The translations under genes were made by a program, and so were the position numbers. From assembly GCA_050951725.1 (NCBI GenBank), contig JBMNJO010000019.1, forward strand, positions 171,472 through 235,471: DNA of 64,000 bases, read 5' to 3'. Below, piece by piece: positions 26,354 through 34,129 of this stretch (positions within the stretch are counted from its first letter, which is position 1; the number at the start of each line of letters is the position of its first letter). The stretch is from DTU052 sp050951725 (GTDB taxonomy: Bacteria; Bacillota; Syntrophomonadia; Syntrophomonadales; DTU052). The notes under the pieces were generated by a model, which was not told the origin of the DNA, did no database searches, and was given only the letters and a program-made list of their open reading frames with translations.

Positions 26354-26512
26354 ATGCACAAGCTGAGGACGGTCTTTACTTGGCGCAGTCAAGTCACGTG
26401 GCCATGCCACCATTCGGAGAAGCAAAGGGTCCTCTGCTTTTCCAAGCGGTATAAGCTAACGATGCTGTAATGGTCATCTGACAGCTGAAATGCTGATTAG
26501 GGAGGCATAATC

Positions 26513-27664
26513 GTGAATCGCATAATAGTAGCCCCGGATTCGTTTAAGGAAAGTCTGACTGCTGCTGAGGTCGCCTCTTGTGTAGCGGATGGCATCCGTA
26601 GGGTGCTCCCTGCGGCCGAGGTGATTCAGATCCCCCTGTCTGATGGCGGCGAAGGTTTGACCGACGCCCTGATATCAGGAACCGGGGGGCGATATATGGA
26701 CAGAGAAGTGACCGGTCCCCTAGGTAATAAGGTAACCGCCAGGTTCGGTGTCCTGGGGGATAACCGGACGGCGGTAATCGAGATGGCGGCGGCCTCGGGG
26801 CTGGCCCTGGTGCCCCGTGAAGAGCGCAACCCGATGATCACCACCACCTATGGAACCGGGGAACTGATCAAGGCCGCGCTTGATCTGGGCTGCCGGCGCA
26901 TGATTGTCGGCATCGGGGGCAGTGCGACCAATGACGGCGGCAGCGGTATGGCTGAGGCACTGGGGGTAAAACTCCTGGATGCTGACGGAAAGCGGATTGG
27001 CCCTGGTGCTGCCGGACTGCTCACCTTACATACCATTGACATGTCTGCCGCTGATCCCCGTCTCCCCGAGGCGGAAATTATGGTAGCGTGCGATGTTACT
27101 AACCACCTGTGCGGGCCGACCGGTGCGTCGTATGTTTACGGCCGGCAAAAGGGGGCGGACTCCGAGATGCTGCCGGTTATGGATCAGGGCCTCCTCAACC
27201 TGGCCCGGGTGATCAAACACGATATTGGTATTGAGGTTCAGGAACTAAGCGGAGCCGGAGCGGCCGGCGGATTAGGGGCCGGTTTGGTTGCCTTTGCCGG
27301 GGGAAAGCTGCGCTCTGGATTGGGAATGGTCTTTGAAATACTGGACTTTGAAAGCAGGTTGGCCACGGGGGTTGACCTCGTGATCACCGGCGAAGGGCAG
27401 ATCAACACCCAGACCCTCTATGGCAAGGTCCCGGCCGGGGTAGCCCGGCTCGCCAAAAAGTACCGCCTGCCGGTATTGGCGATAGCAGGTTCGATCGGAC
27501 CCGGTGCCGACAAGGCCTATGAAACAGGCATCGATGCCATCATGAGCATAACACCGGGCCCAATCAGCCTGGATGAATCCATGGCCAGAGCCGGAGAACT
27601 GATCTCCGACGCGGCTGCCCGGGCCATGAGACTGATCATTCTCCGACGAAAAATGGGACAGTGA
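26513..27664 (+). CDS. Glycerate 2-kinase (GlxK/GarK family)
   Basis: 383-residue glycerate kinase that phosphorylates D-glycerate with ATP, usually to 2-phosphoglycerate, feeding lower glycolysis. Family signatures are VAPDSFKESLTAAEVA at the N-terminus, PLSDGGEGL, GIGGSATNDGGSGMAEALG and the C-terminal VITGEGQINTQTLYGKVP. The start is GTG at 26513 after GGGAGG. The last codons and the stop (MGQ, TGA) are supplied by a palindromic repeat at 27649-27685, a sign that a repeat insertion has rewritten the gene's end. Confidence 0.92.
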   Translation: MNRIIVAPDSFKESLTAAEVASCVADGIRRVLPAAEVIQIPLSDGGEGLTDALISGTGGRYMDREVTGPLGNKVTARFGVLGDNRTAVIEMAAASGLALVPREERNPMITTTYGTGELIKAALDLGCRRMIVGIGGSATNDGGSGMAEALGVKLLDADGKRIGPGAAGLLTLHTIDMSAADPRLPEAEIMVACDVTNHLCGPTGASYVYGRQKGADSEMLPVMDQGLLNLARVIKHDIGIEVQELSGAGAAGGLGAGLVAFAGGKLRSGLGMVFEILDFESRLATGVDLVITGEGQINTQTLYGKVPAGVARLAKKYRLPVLAIAGSIGPGADKAYETGIDAIMSITPGPISLDESMARAGELISDAAARAMRLIILRRKMGQ

Positions 27665-27685
27665 ACCTGTCCCCGTGTCCCACTA
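27649..27685. repeat. GTGGGACAG palindrome family, copy 3, shared by two gene ends
   Basis: Same family as 12884 and 26319. It lies between two convergent genes and supplies the stop codon of both: TGA of the glycerate kinase at 27662-27664 and TAG of the leftward STAS gene at 27683-27685. It probably also works as a bidirectional terminator. Confidence 0.75.
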
Positions 27686-30025
27686 AGGGTGCAGTCGCAG
27701 TATCTGCTGTACGATGAAGGCCGCGCTGTAGATGGCCAGCTTTTTGGCGTAATCTGATATCTGGCGGTAGACGATGACCGGGTAGGTCCATTCCAGCATG
27801 GCCAGCAGATACGGAATCAGGTCATCCTCAAAGATCACCACTGTTTTGGCATATTGTCTTACCCTACAGAGCATGTGGTAGGCCTTCTCGACCTCGGGAT
27901 CGGAGCCATGATAGATGAAGGGCGGCGTTTCACTCAAAGAATTGACCGATGCCAGGCCTTGCTCAAATGACAGCATATCTGCCAGGTCCTGCTGGGTCTG
28001 GATGTTGGTCATCTCAAACTTGAAGATCGGCTCCAGGCGGGCGAAGTCGGAGACGATGTTCCGGGGTTTGGTTTCGGAGAAATCGATAATATATACGTTC
28101 TGCCGTTCGTCCAGCAGCAGATTCTGCATATTTAGGTCCCCGTGGTTGATCCCGGTATACCATAGCTGGCTATATGATTGGCGGGCCGGAAACTCGTGTT
28201 TCAGAAAGTAATAGGGATTGGGCAGGGTAATCCCCAACTCCGGGCATTCGATAGTTTCCGCATCGGCGGAAATACCAAATCCCTCTTCAGCGGCTTCGAT
28301 CAACCCGGAAAACAGCTGCAGAGGATTGTGTTCCTTGAAGGGTCTGATCATTTCCCAGCGAGGCTGCCCATACCAGGGCTTAAGGATGTGGGTGAATATA
28401 TTGTCAAACAGGGGCAGCAGTTCCTCCACCGGTTTCTCCCGGTACAGGTTGGTCAGCCAGGCAAGGCTGCTGTCAGGGCCGCTGATCCCCACAAAGTTAT
28501 AGCGGATGCCGCTGGAATTGCCGTAGGTATTGGTCCCCATTATGGTGGTCGAGTTGTTCAATATGTATTTTTCCACGTACTTCTGATGGGCCTCGACTTC
28601 TTCCCTCACCAGATCATTGGGGCCCATCTTCAGGACTGTCGGGAGCATGCGCCGTCCGGCCCGGTCATAAGCGGTTACCTTGAACGGCTTGGCGGTACTG
28701 AAACCACCGTGCAAAGGATCCAGGACCACCCTTTGTGCCTCAGCGTAGAGCCGCCGGGTGATCATTTCCCACTCTTCAGGTATGGGATACTCCCCCAGGA
28801 CTTTAATCTTAAGCAGCTTCTCCTCCCCGGTGCGAATGGTGCCGGGTGTATAAAGCCACAATCTGGCCCTGGTCACCATTGTATCCTGGTTGATTCCCAC
28901 GATATCCTGCAGCACATCAAATCCTGACAGGTATCGGGATAGCGTACCGGGGTCGCGGATGCCTTCCCAGTCAGATATACCAGCCAAAACCCCGTTGCCC
29001 ATAAAGAACGGCTGACTCGGCCTGGCTCCCCATTTTTCCAGGTAGGGTGCCAGGGTTTCCCCGGCCTGCCAGTCGGGGCCTCCGTATAGCCCTACTACTA
29101 TCATGGTTTGCGGGTTATCCCACCGCCGTTCCACGGCCTGGTTTTCCAACAGCCCCGCCAGATCCCGGTAACAGAAGCCATGACCGGCTTCTGCGTTTAA
29201 AAGCATTACCACTCCGGTCAGGTCAAATGTTTTGCCGGCCTCCCGGATCCTCTCCCTGAGGATCCGCTCCAGATCAATCAGTTTGATCGGCGGACCTCCA
29301 CCAACATCGATCATCGCCCAGGGGGTGCCGCTGAAACCAATGGCGGCAGCGATGCAAGTCAGGGCTTCCCGGGGTTGGTTCACCACCATAAAATCCGGCT
29401 GATTGTACCCGTCGGCGGGCAGGACTCCGGCCAGGTTACCCAGAGAGACAAAGGATCCCAAGGCCTCCAAGGCATTATGACGGTCTCCACCTAAGGCTCC
29501 TATCCCAAAGGCCACTCCGAGATCCTCCATACTGGCCGCCATCAGATGGCTGGCGTCGAGGTCACTAAAGCAGGGAATACCGGTGTGATTCCATAGATCA
29601 AAGGAGTTGTCATGATCGGACAGGACTTGAAAGGTACAGTCCCTTTGCAGGCTCACAAAACTCTGCCGGCTGCTTTCTGTGGCCTGCCTCTGTTGGGCTA
29701 TATCAAGAGCCTGATCAAGGGTTTCCACCTGCTGAAAAAGGTCCAAGAGCCCGGTGGTTTCAAGCACCCACTTCACATCCGGGGACAGACCCACCAGAAT
29801 GAGGTCGCCCTTTTCCTGCCGCAGCCGCTTGCCCAGCTTTACCAGGGAGCGCATTCCGGCGCTGGACAGGTACGATACCTCCCGGAAATCCAAAGCCCAC
29901 CGGGGTTGCCATTCGGTCAGTTCCTCGATCTTGCGGTCAAAAAGCTGGGCTCCCAGCCCATCGAAACGCCCCTCGAGGGCGATCAGGGTTATGCTGTTTA
30001 CCGTGGAAACCGTCACACTAAGCAT
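27683..30025 (-). CDS. STAS-domain protein fused to a TCAD9/phosphotransferase-like domain
   Basis: 780-residue multidomain protein. Residues 1-105 form a STAS domain like anti-anti-sigma factors, with LDFREVSYLSSAGMRSLVKL; the serine in SSAGM is the usual phosphorylation site. Residues about 130-480 are unassigned, with GIGALGGDRHN, SLGNLAGVLPADGYNQPDF and MIDVGGGPP. The C-terminal third resembles an aminoglycoside-phosphotransferase/TCAD9 kinase-like domain: VLKMGPNDLVREEVEAH, then GINHGDLNMQNLLLDE as catalytic loop (HGDLxxxN) and YIIDFSE in place of DFG. The ATG at 30025 follows GGGGAGGG. A signalling role is inferred from the STAS and kinase-like parts; no partner kinase or phosphatase is adjacent. 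Confidence 0.65.
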   Translation of the reverse strand: MLSVTVSTVNSITLIALEGRFDGLGAQLFDRKIEELTEWQPRWALDFREVSYLSSAGMRSLVKLGKRLRQEKGDLILVGLSPDVKWVLETTGLLDLFQQVETLDQALDIAQQRQATESSRQSFVSLQRDCTFQVLSDHDNSFDLWNHTGIPCFSDLDASHLMAASMEDLGVAFGIGALGGDRHNALEALGSFVSLGNLAGVLPADGYNQPDFMVVNQPREALTCIAAAIGFSGTPWAMIDVGGGPPIKLIDLERILRERIREAGKTFDLTGVVMLLNAEAGHGFCYRDLAGLLENQAVERRWDNPQTMIVVGLYGGPDWQAGETLAPYLEKWGARPSQPFFMGNGVLAGISDWEGIRDPGTLSRYLSGFDVLQDIVGINQDTMVTRARLWLYTPGTIRTGEEKLLKIKVLGEYPIPEEWEMITRRLYAEAQRVVLDPLHGGFSTAKPFKVTAYDRAGRRMLPTVLKMGPNDLVREEVEAHQKYVEKYILNNSTTIMGTNTYGNSSGIRYNFVGISGPDSSLAWLTNLYREKPVEELLPLFDNIFTHILKPWYGQPRWEMIRPFKEHNPLQLFSGLIEAAEEGFGISADAETIECPELGITLPNPYYFLKHEFPARQSYSQLWYTGINHGDLNMQNLLLDERQNVYIIDFSETKPRNIVSDFARLEPIFKFEMTNIQTQQDLADMLSFEQGLASVNSLSETPPFIYHGSDPEVEKAYHMLCRVRQYAKTVVIFEDDLIPYLLAMLEWTYPVIVYRQISDYAKKLAIYSAAFIVQQILRLHP

Positions 30026-30225
30026 ATTTTCCCTCCCCTGAGTTATTGAATTCAAGCCTCGTTTCGGGATAATTATCTTCCATTTTATCAGAGATGTTGG
30101 CATTAAATACCTACCACCTTTAAAATCAAACGCACTACCCGTTAAAAAAATCCTCCACTGCTGACTGGTTGGATTTATAATGAAAGTCAAATGAGAAAAA
30201 TGACCATCTTAGAGGAGGGATGATA

Positions 30226-30948
30226 ATGAGATCAGGTTATCGGAGACGGCTCCTTATTGCGGGCCTGGTGGTATTTCTCGCTATGGCGGCGGCTGGCTGT
30301 TCCAAGCCCCTGCCGGTGTTTTCGCAGGGTCGGGTAACGGTTGAATCCCGGGAGGTCTCGAGCCAGACGGATGCTCTGGTGGTGAATATGAAAATACCGG
30401 TGGTCGATGGGGTTAAGGATGAGGAAATGCAGGCGCGAATCAACGCCGAACTGGAAAACGCCGCCTTAAAGGACAAGGAGGAGATCACCCGGCTCTCCCA
30501 GGTGGCTGAAAAACTGGCCGGTAACCCCTATGAGCTCCAATGGCATTACACTGTGACTTACAATAAGAATGGCATTCTGAGTCTGGTTACCACCGCCTAC
30601 CAGTATACCGGGGGTGCCCATGGCATGACCGTACAGAAGTCCTACAACTATGATCTCAATGCCCGGGAAAAGATGAATTTGGCCGGTCTGTTCCAGCCTG
30701 GGGTGGATTATAAGAACATAATCAACAAAGAGATTGAAAAGCAGATTGCGTCCCACCCGGAAAACTACTTCGAAGGAGAATCAGGCTTTCAGTCTATTGC
30801 CGACAACCAGGAATACTACCTGAAGGACGGAAACCTGGTCATCTACTTCGGGCTCTACGAGATTGCCCCTTACGTCAGCGGGATACCGGAGTTTACCATA
30901 CCATTTGCCAGGTTTGATGGAGGCGTCAGGGCTGAACTGCTGAAATAA
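30226..30948 (+). CDS. DUF3298/DUF4163-type lipoprotein
   Basis: About 240 residues. The N-terminus has basic residues, a hydrophobic helix and the lipobox AAAGC, so it should be anchored outside the cell membrane. The body matches the DUF4163 plus DUF3298 pair found in RsiV-like and other exported proteins: QYTGGAHGMTVQKSYNYDL in the middle and YFGLYEIAPYVSGIPEFTIPF near the end. RsiV-type homologues bind lysozyme, but this one lacks an N-terminal anti-sigma domain and any sigma-factor neighbour, so that role is not supported. The ATG at 30226 fits GAGGAGGG better than the ATG at 30220. Confidence 0.8.
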   Translation: MRSGYRRRLLIAGLVVFLAMAAAGCSKPLPVFSQGRVTVESREVSSQTDALVVNMKIPVVDGVKDEEMQARINAELENAALKDKEEITRLSQVAEKLAGNPYELQWHYTVTYNKNGILSLVTTAYQYTGGAHGMTVQKSYNYDLNAREKMNLAGLFQPGVDYKNIINKEIEKQIASHPENYFEGESGFQSIADNQEYYLKDGNLVIYFGLYEIAPYVSGIPEFTIPFARFDGGVRAELLK

Positions 30949-31153
30949 AAACCAGGACATTCGGCACTTGCATGTCGATTCCTAAAAAACGGTCTGAGAT
31001 TATTGACAGGGTTGGATAGAGTGCCCAGTCTACGGTTACATTTAATAAGTTAAAGATTTAGAAAACCAAATTATGGGTGAAATATTGGAGCAGTCCGCTC
31101 TTTTTCAGCATATGATAATAGCGTCTAGCTGGAAAAGAAAGGGGGAATTACCT

Positions 31154-31516
31154 GTGGGAGGAACATTACGTTTAATAAACTCATTTCCTCCGGCGGGAGC
31201 GGATGATGTGCCGCGGACTGAAGCCGGGCTGATTCAACTGCGTTTCAGCCAGGATGTAGTGAGCAATCTAAATATATGGAGACACAACAGGAAACAGATA
31301 AAAGCCTTCCAGAACCTGCTTCGTATTCCCATAAGGGTTCGTCGTAATCGGGCTTGCCCCTGCTTCATTTTTGTATCGTTGGATGTACCTCTACTCCAGA
31401 ATACCCATTATAAAGTAGTAGTCCTTCCTGAACTGCTTTCAACCTCGGGAGAGAAACTGGGAGTTACAGAAGTGGTCTTTTTCGATACCGGACCCTGTGT
31501 TACGATTCCCCGGTAA
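31154..31516 (+). CDS. Ig-like (SbsA/Big_5-type) domain small protein
   Basis: 120-residue single-domain protein. The opening INSFPPAGADDVPRTEAGLIQLRFSQDV is the standard first-strand pattern of bacterial Ig-like domains, and VPLLQNTHYKVVVLPEL plus VVFFDTG match later strands. In known proteins such domains are usually attached to exported or S-layer proteins, but here there is no signal peptide and nothing else is attached. The start is GTG at 31154 with a G-rich site upstream. Function is unknown. Confidence 0.65.
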   Translation: MGGTLRLINSFPPAGADDVPRTEAGLIQLRFSQDVVSNLNIWRHNRKQIKAFQNLLRIPIRVRRNRACPCFIFVSLDVPLLQNTHYKVVVLPELLSTSGEKLGVTEVVFFDTGPCVTIPR

Positions 31517-31711
31517 ATGACTTGAATCACGGCCTTCCTTTCCCAAACCGCATAAAGCCGGGGCGCCGAGCTGCTTCTGCTGGTTCCCCGGCATATTATT
31601 GTGACCACAAAACAGGGTTGAAGGACGATTAGCGGCAAGCACTTCCGGGATATCAGCAGGTGACTCACCGGATCGCTCATCATTTGGCAACAAGTTGCCA
31701 GCGTATAAACC

Positions 31712-31740
31712 TTGACAAACAGCACAAGTTTATATAAAAT
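31712..31740 (+). promoter_or_regulatory. Sigma-A promoter of tRNA-Gln
   Basis: TTGACA (31712-31717), a 17-nt spacer and TAAAAT (31735-31740), 22 nt before the tRNA. A perfect inverted repeat TGGCAACAAGTTGCCA lies just upstream at 31684-31699. Confidence 0.7.
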
Positions 31741-31762
31741 CTAAACTTGCGAAACAAAATAT

Positions 31763-31837
31763 TGGGGCGTCGCCAAGCGGTAAGGCACGGGACTCTGACT
31801 CCCGCATTCGTGGGTTCAAATCCTACCGCCCCAGCCA
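31763..31837 (+). tRNA. tRNA-Gln (anticodon CTG)
   Basis: 75-nt cloverleaf. The acceptor stem TGGGGCG pairs with CGCCCCA. The anticodon stem CGGGA/TCCCG carries loop CTCTGAC, giving anticodon CTG, which reads CAG. The T arm contains GGTTCAAATCC, and the 3' CCA is encoded. It has its own promoter and a following hairpin. Confidence 0.95.
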
Positions 31838-31846
31838 TGATTATTA

Positions 31847-31880
31847 ACTGAGGCACTTCCATTATAGGGAGTGCCTCAGT
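31847..31880 (+). terminator. Hairpin after tRNA-Gln
   Basis: Perfect 11-bp stem ACTGAGGCACT/AGTGCCTCAGT with a 12-nt loop, beginning 10 nt after the tRNA. The downstream T-run is weak, so it may be a terminator or a processing signal. Confidence 0.6.
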
Positions 31881-32175
31881 CTATTAGGAACCCCTGTCAA
31901 ATCGAGAGTAATAGCGAGTCATCCGTTATCTTCCACTTCGGCAGTGCGAATGCACCCGCGTAAATGCCCGGCCTTGCCCTGGACTCTGAATTGATGAACA
32001 TGGAGCTGCCGCTTTTGCACCGGCGCCAATCCCAATATAAACACCTTTGCACCAAGGCGGTCTTGTTTTTTTATGAGCCACATCGAGCTGGTGTTTATTT
32101 TTCAGTTATCACGATGACGCAGTTAGATGGTATAATTTAGCACAGATGTTAATCGTTTGAGAGGGAGGGGGAGGG
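31881..32175. other. Gene-free stretch upstream of SCP2-like gene
   Basis: About 295 bp with no supported gene. TATAAT at 32131-32136 is a candidate -10 for the next gene, but I see no good -35 at the right distance. Confidence 0.4.
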
Positions 32176-32706
32176 ATGACCGGCGAAAAAGTATACCCGG
32201 AGGTTGTTACCGGCCAGAAACCGTTTACAACCCTGGTGATCAGGATCGTGCTCTTTGTTCTGGGCCGGGGATTCCAGAGTATTGCTGCCCGTGATGAAGA
32301 GGTTAAAAGAGAGGTTGAATCCTGGGAGGAGTCGTTTACCATTCTCTTTGAGGTACTGCCCAAGGGTCCGTACCTCCTGCTGCAGAAACAGAACGGAAAG
32401 CTTAAATACCTGGGCCTGCAGAGAAGGGAGGCTGATCTGGCAGTCAGCTTTAAGACCCTCGGGTCAGCATTCCTTATCTTCACTGGTCAGATGGGTACCC
32501 CGCAGGGATACGCCGAACACCGTATGAGTGTAAAAGGTGACCTGGCTAAAGCCATGTCCCTGATCCGCTGTCTTAATCTGGTGGAGTTCTATCTTTTCCC
32601 TGGCTTCATCGCCCGGAGAATCCTGAAGCGATTGCCGGCAATGAACCTGCGCCGATTCGGCCTGCGGTTGCATGTTTACTTTTTGGGGATACCCTTCGGA
32701 ATATGA
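32176..32706 (+). CDS. SCP2-like sterol/lipid-binding domain protein
   Basis: 176-residue protein that looks like the SCP2 lipid-transfer fold. The pattern GKLKYLGLQRREADLAVSFK (strand pair), a central hydrophobic LGSAFLIFTGQMG segment and HRMSVKGDLAKAMSLIRCLN match the family's second half, where the ligand tunnel ends. SCP2 proteins bind fatty acyl-CoAs or other lipids and could shuttle them among the acyl-CoA enzymes encoded nearby; that link is inference. The ATG at 32176 follows GGGAGGGGGAGGG. No signal peptide is present. Confidence 0.65.
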   Translation: MTGEKVYPEVVTGQKPFTTLVIRIVLFVLGRGFQSIAARDEEVKREVESWEESFTILFEVLPKGPYLLLQKQNGKLKYLGLQRREADLAVSFKTLGSAFLIFTGQMGTPQGYAEHRMSVKGDLAKAMSLIRCLNLVEFYLFPGFIARRILKRLPAMNLRRFGLRLHVYFLGIPFGI

Positions 32707-32914
32707 TACCTGACAATCATTTCAGCCCTTCACTGCTTTCATTTACTTTGTCCTCGTTATGTCAACTCATTGAATGCCTGTACTTAAACGGCAGCACAGT
32801 AGTTTGAGGTCAAGCCCAATAGCAGCGTCAGCTGTTAAAGGTGTAGAGAAACTCGATAACGGTTACACCGTACAGAGTTTGTTTTGCGTATCAGATTACA
32901 TGGAGGTGGTATGT

Positions 32915-34096
32915 TTGATCCCGGCATATTATGAGTATTACAATCCCGTGAAGATCCTTTCAGGGCGGCAGGCCCTGGACAACATCCCCTACGAACTGGA
33001 GAACCTGGGGTGCCGGCGCCCCATTATCATTACCGATAAAGGAATCGTGGAGGCCGGTCTGGTTAAAACGGTGCTGAATGCCTGGGCTGGATCCGATCTG
33101 GTCGTCGGGGCTCTTTATGACGAAACCCCTCCTGACTCTTCCAATGTGGTGGTTAACCAGGTAGCGGAGATTTACCGGCGCAACAACTGCGATTCCATCG
33201 TTGCTGTCGGCGGGGGATCAGTTCTGGATACTGCCAAAGGGGTCAACATAGTGATAACCGAGGAAACTGACGATCTGATGAGATTCATCGGGGCCGAGCG
33301 CCTGAGAAAGAAGATGAGGCCGTTCATCGCCGTACCCACGACCTCCGGAACCGGCTCGGAGGTAACCATGGTGGCGGTCATTGCCAACCTGGAAAAGAAG
33401 TGCAAGATGGCTTTTACCTCATACATGCTGTTTCCGGATGTTGCGGTCTTGGATCCCCGGATGACCATGACGGTACCCCCGCATATAACGGCGGCGACGG
33501 GAATGGATGCTCTGACCCACGCCGTGGAGGCTTATTCCTGCCTGCAGAAGAATCCGCTGAGTGACGGCTATGCCGTAAAGGCCGTAGATCTGATCCGGCA
33601 GTACCTGGTCCGGACGGTTCAGAACGGAAAGGATGAGGAAGCCCGCATGGCGATGGCCAATGCCTCCCTGCTGGCCGGATGTGCCTTTTCCAACTCCATG
33701 GTCGGCATAGTCCATTCCATCGGTCACGCCTGCGGCGGGGTCTGCGGTGTTCCTCACGGGGTAGCCATGGCCATCCTGTTGCCGTGGGGCATGGAATACA
33801 ACATGAAGGAGTGTGCCGGTTATTACGCCGAGCTGCTGCTGGCCCTGGCCGGTCCCGAGGCATACGCGCAGACTGCAGCAGAAAAGCGGGCCGGACAATC
33901 GGTGGCAGCAGTCAGGCAGTTGAATAAAACCCTGAACCAGTTATGCGGCATGCCGATAACCCTGAAAGACGCCGGAGTCAAAAGAGAGCAGTTGCCGGAT
34001 ATCGCGAAAACCGCCCAGGGAGACGGCTCACTCATATTCAACCGGGCAGAGGCCGACTTCCAGGACATCATGGGCATACTGGAAGCCGCCTATTAA
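32915..34096 (+). CDS. Iron-containing (group III) alcohol dehydrogenase
   Basis: 393-residue NAD(P)-dependent alcohol dehydrogenase. It has the dinucleotide motif GGGSVLDTAKG, the family signature TTSGTGSEVTMVAV, and the four metal ligands Asp198, His202, His267 and His281 in the spacing expected for FucO-type enzymes. It probably interconverts an alcohol or hydroxy acid with its aldehyde or keto form; 4-hydroxybutyrate or butanol are candidates given the CoA-transferases nearby, but this is inference. The TTG at 32915 follows GGAGGTGG at good spacing and gives the family's normal length; longer frames are rejected. Confidence 0.88.
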   Translation: MIPAYYEYYNPVKILSGRQALDNIPYELENLGCRRPIIITDKGIVEAGLVKTVLNAWAGSDLVVGALYDETPPDSSNVVVNQVAEIYRRNNCDSIVAVGGGSVLDTAKGVNIVITEETDDLMRFIGAERLRKKMRPFIAVPTTSGTGSEVTMVAVIANLEKKCKMAFTSYMLFPDVAVLDPRMTMTVPPHITAATGMDALTHAVEAYSCLQKNPLSDGYAVKAVDLIRQYLVRTVQNGKDEEARMAMANASLLAGCAFSNSMVGIVHSIGHACGGVCGVPHGVAMAILLPWGMEYNMKECAGYYAELLLALAGPEAYAQTAAEKRAGQSVAAVRQLNKTLNQLCGMPITLKDAGVKREQLPDIAKTAQGDGSLIFNRAEADFQDIMGILEAAY

Positions 34097-34110
34097 CAAG
34101 CGTGCATCAA

Positions 34111-34129
34111 TGCATCACGGGGACAGTCC
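34111..34129. repeat. Left half of the GGGGACAGTCCCC palindrome split by the intron
   Basis: TGCATCACGGGGACAGTCC. The right half, CCGTGATGCA, lies at 36056-36065 just beyond the intron. Together they form one 29-bp family member, placed 14 nt after the alcohol dehydrogenase stop codon. Confidence 0.85.

Noticed and set aside
31680..31862. Leftward 60-codon open frame starting MEVPQLIIMAGAVGFEPT
   Set aside because: It runs across the reverse of tRNA-Gln; such AGGRE-like frames opposite tRNA genes are well-known artefacts.
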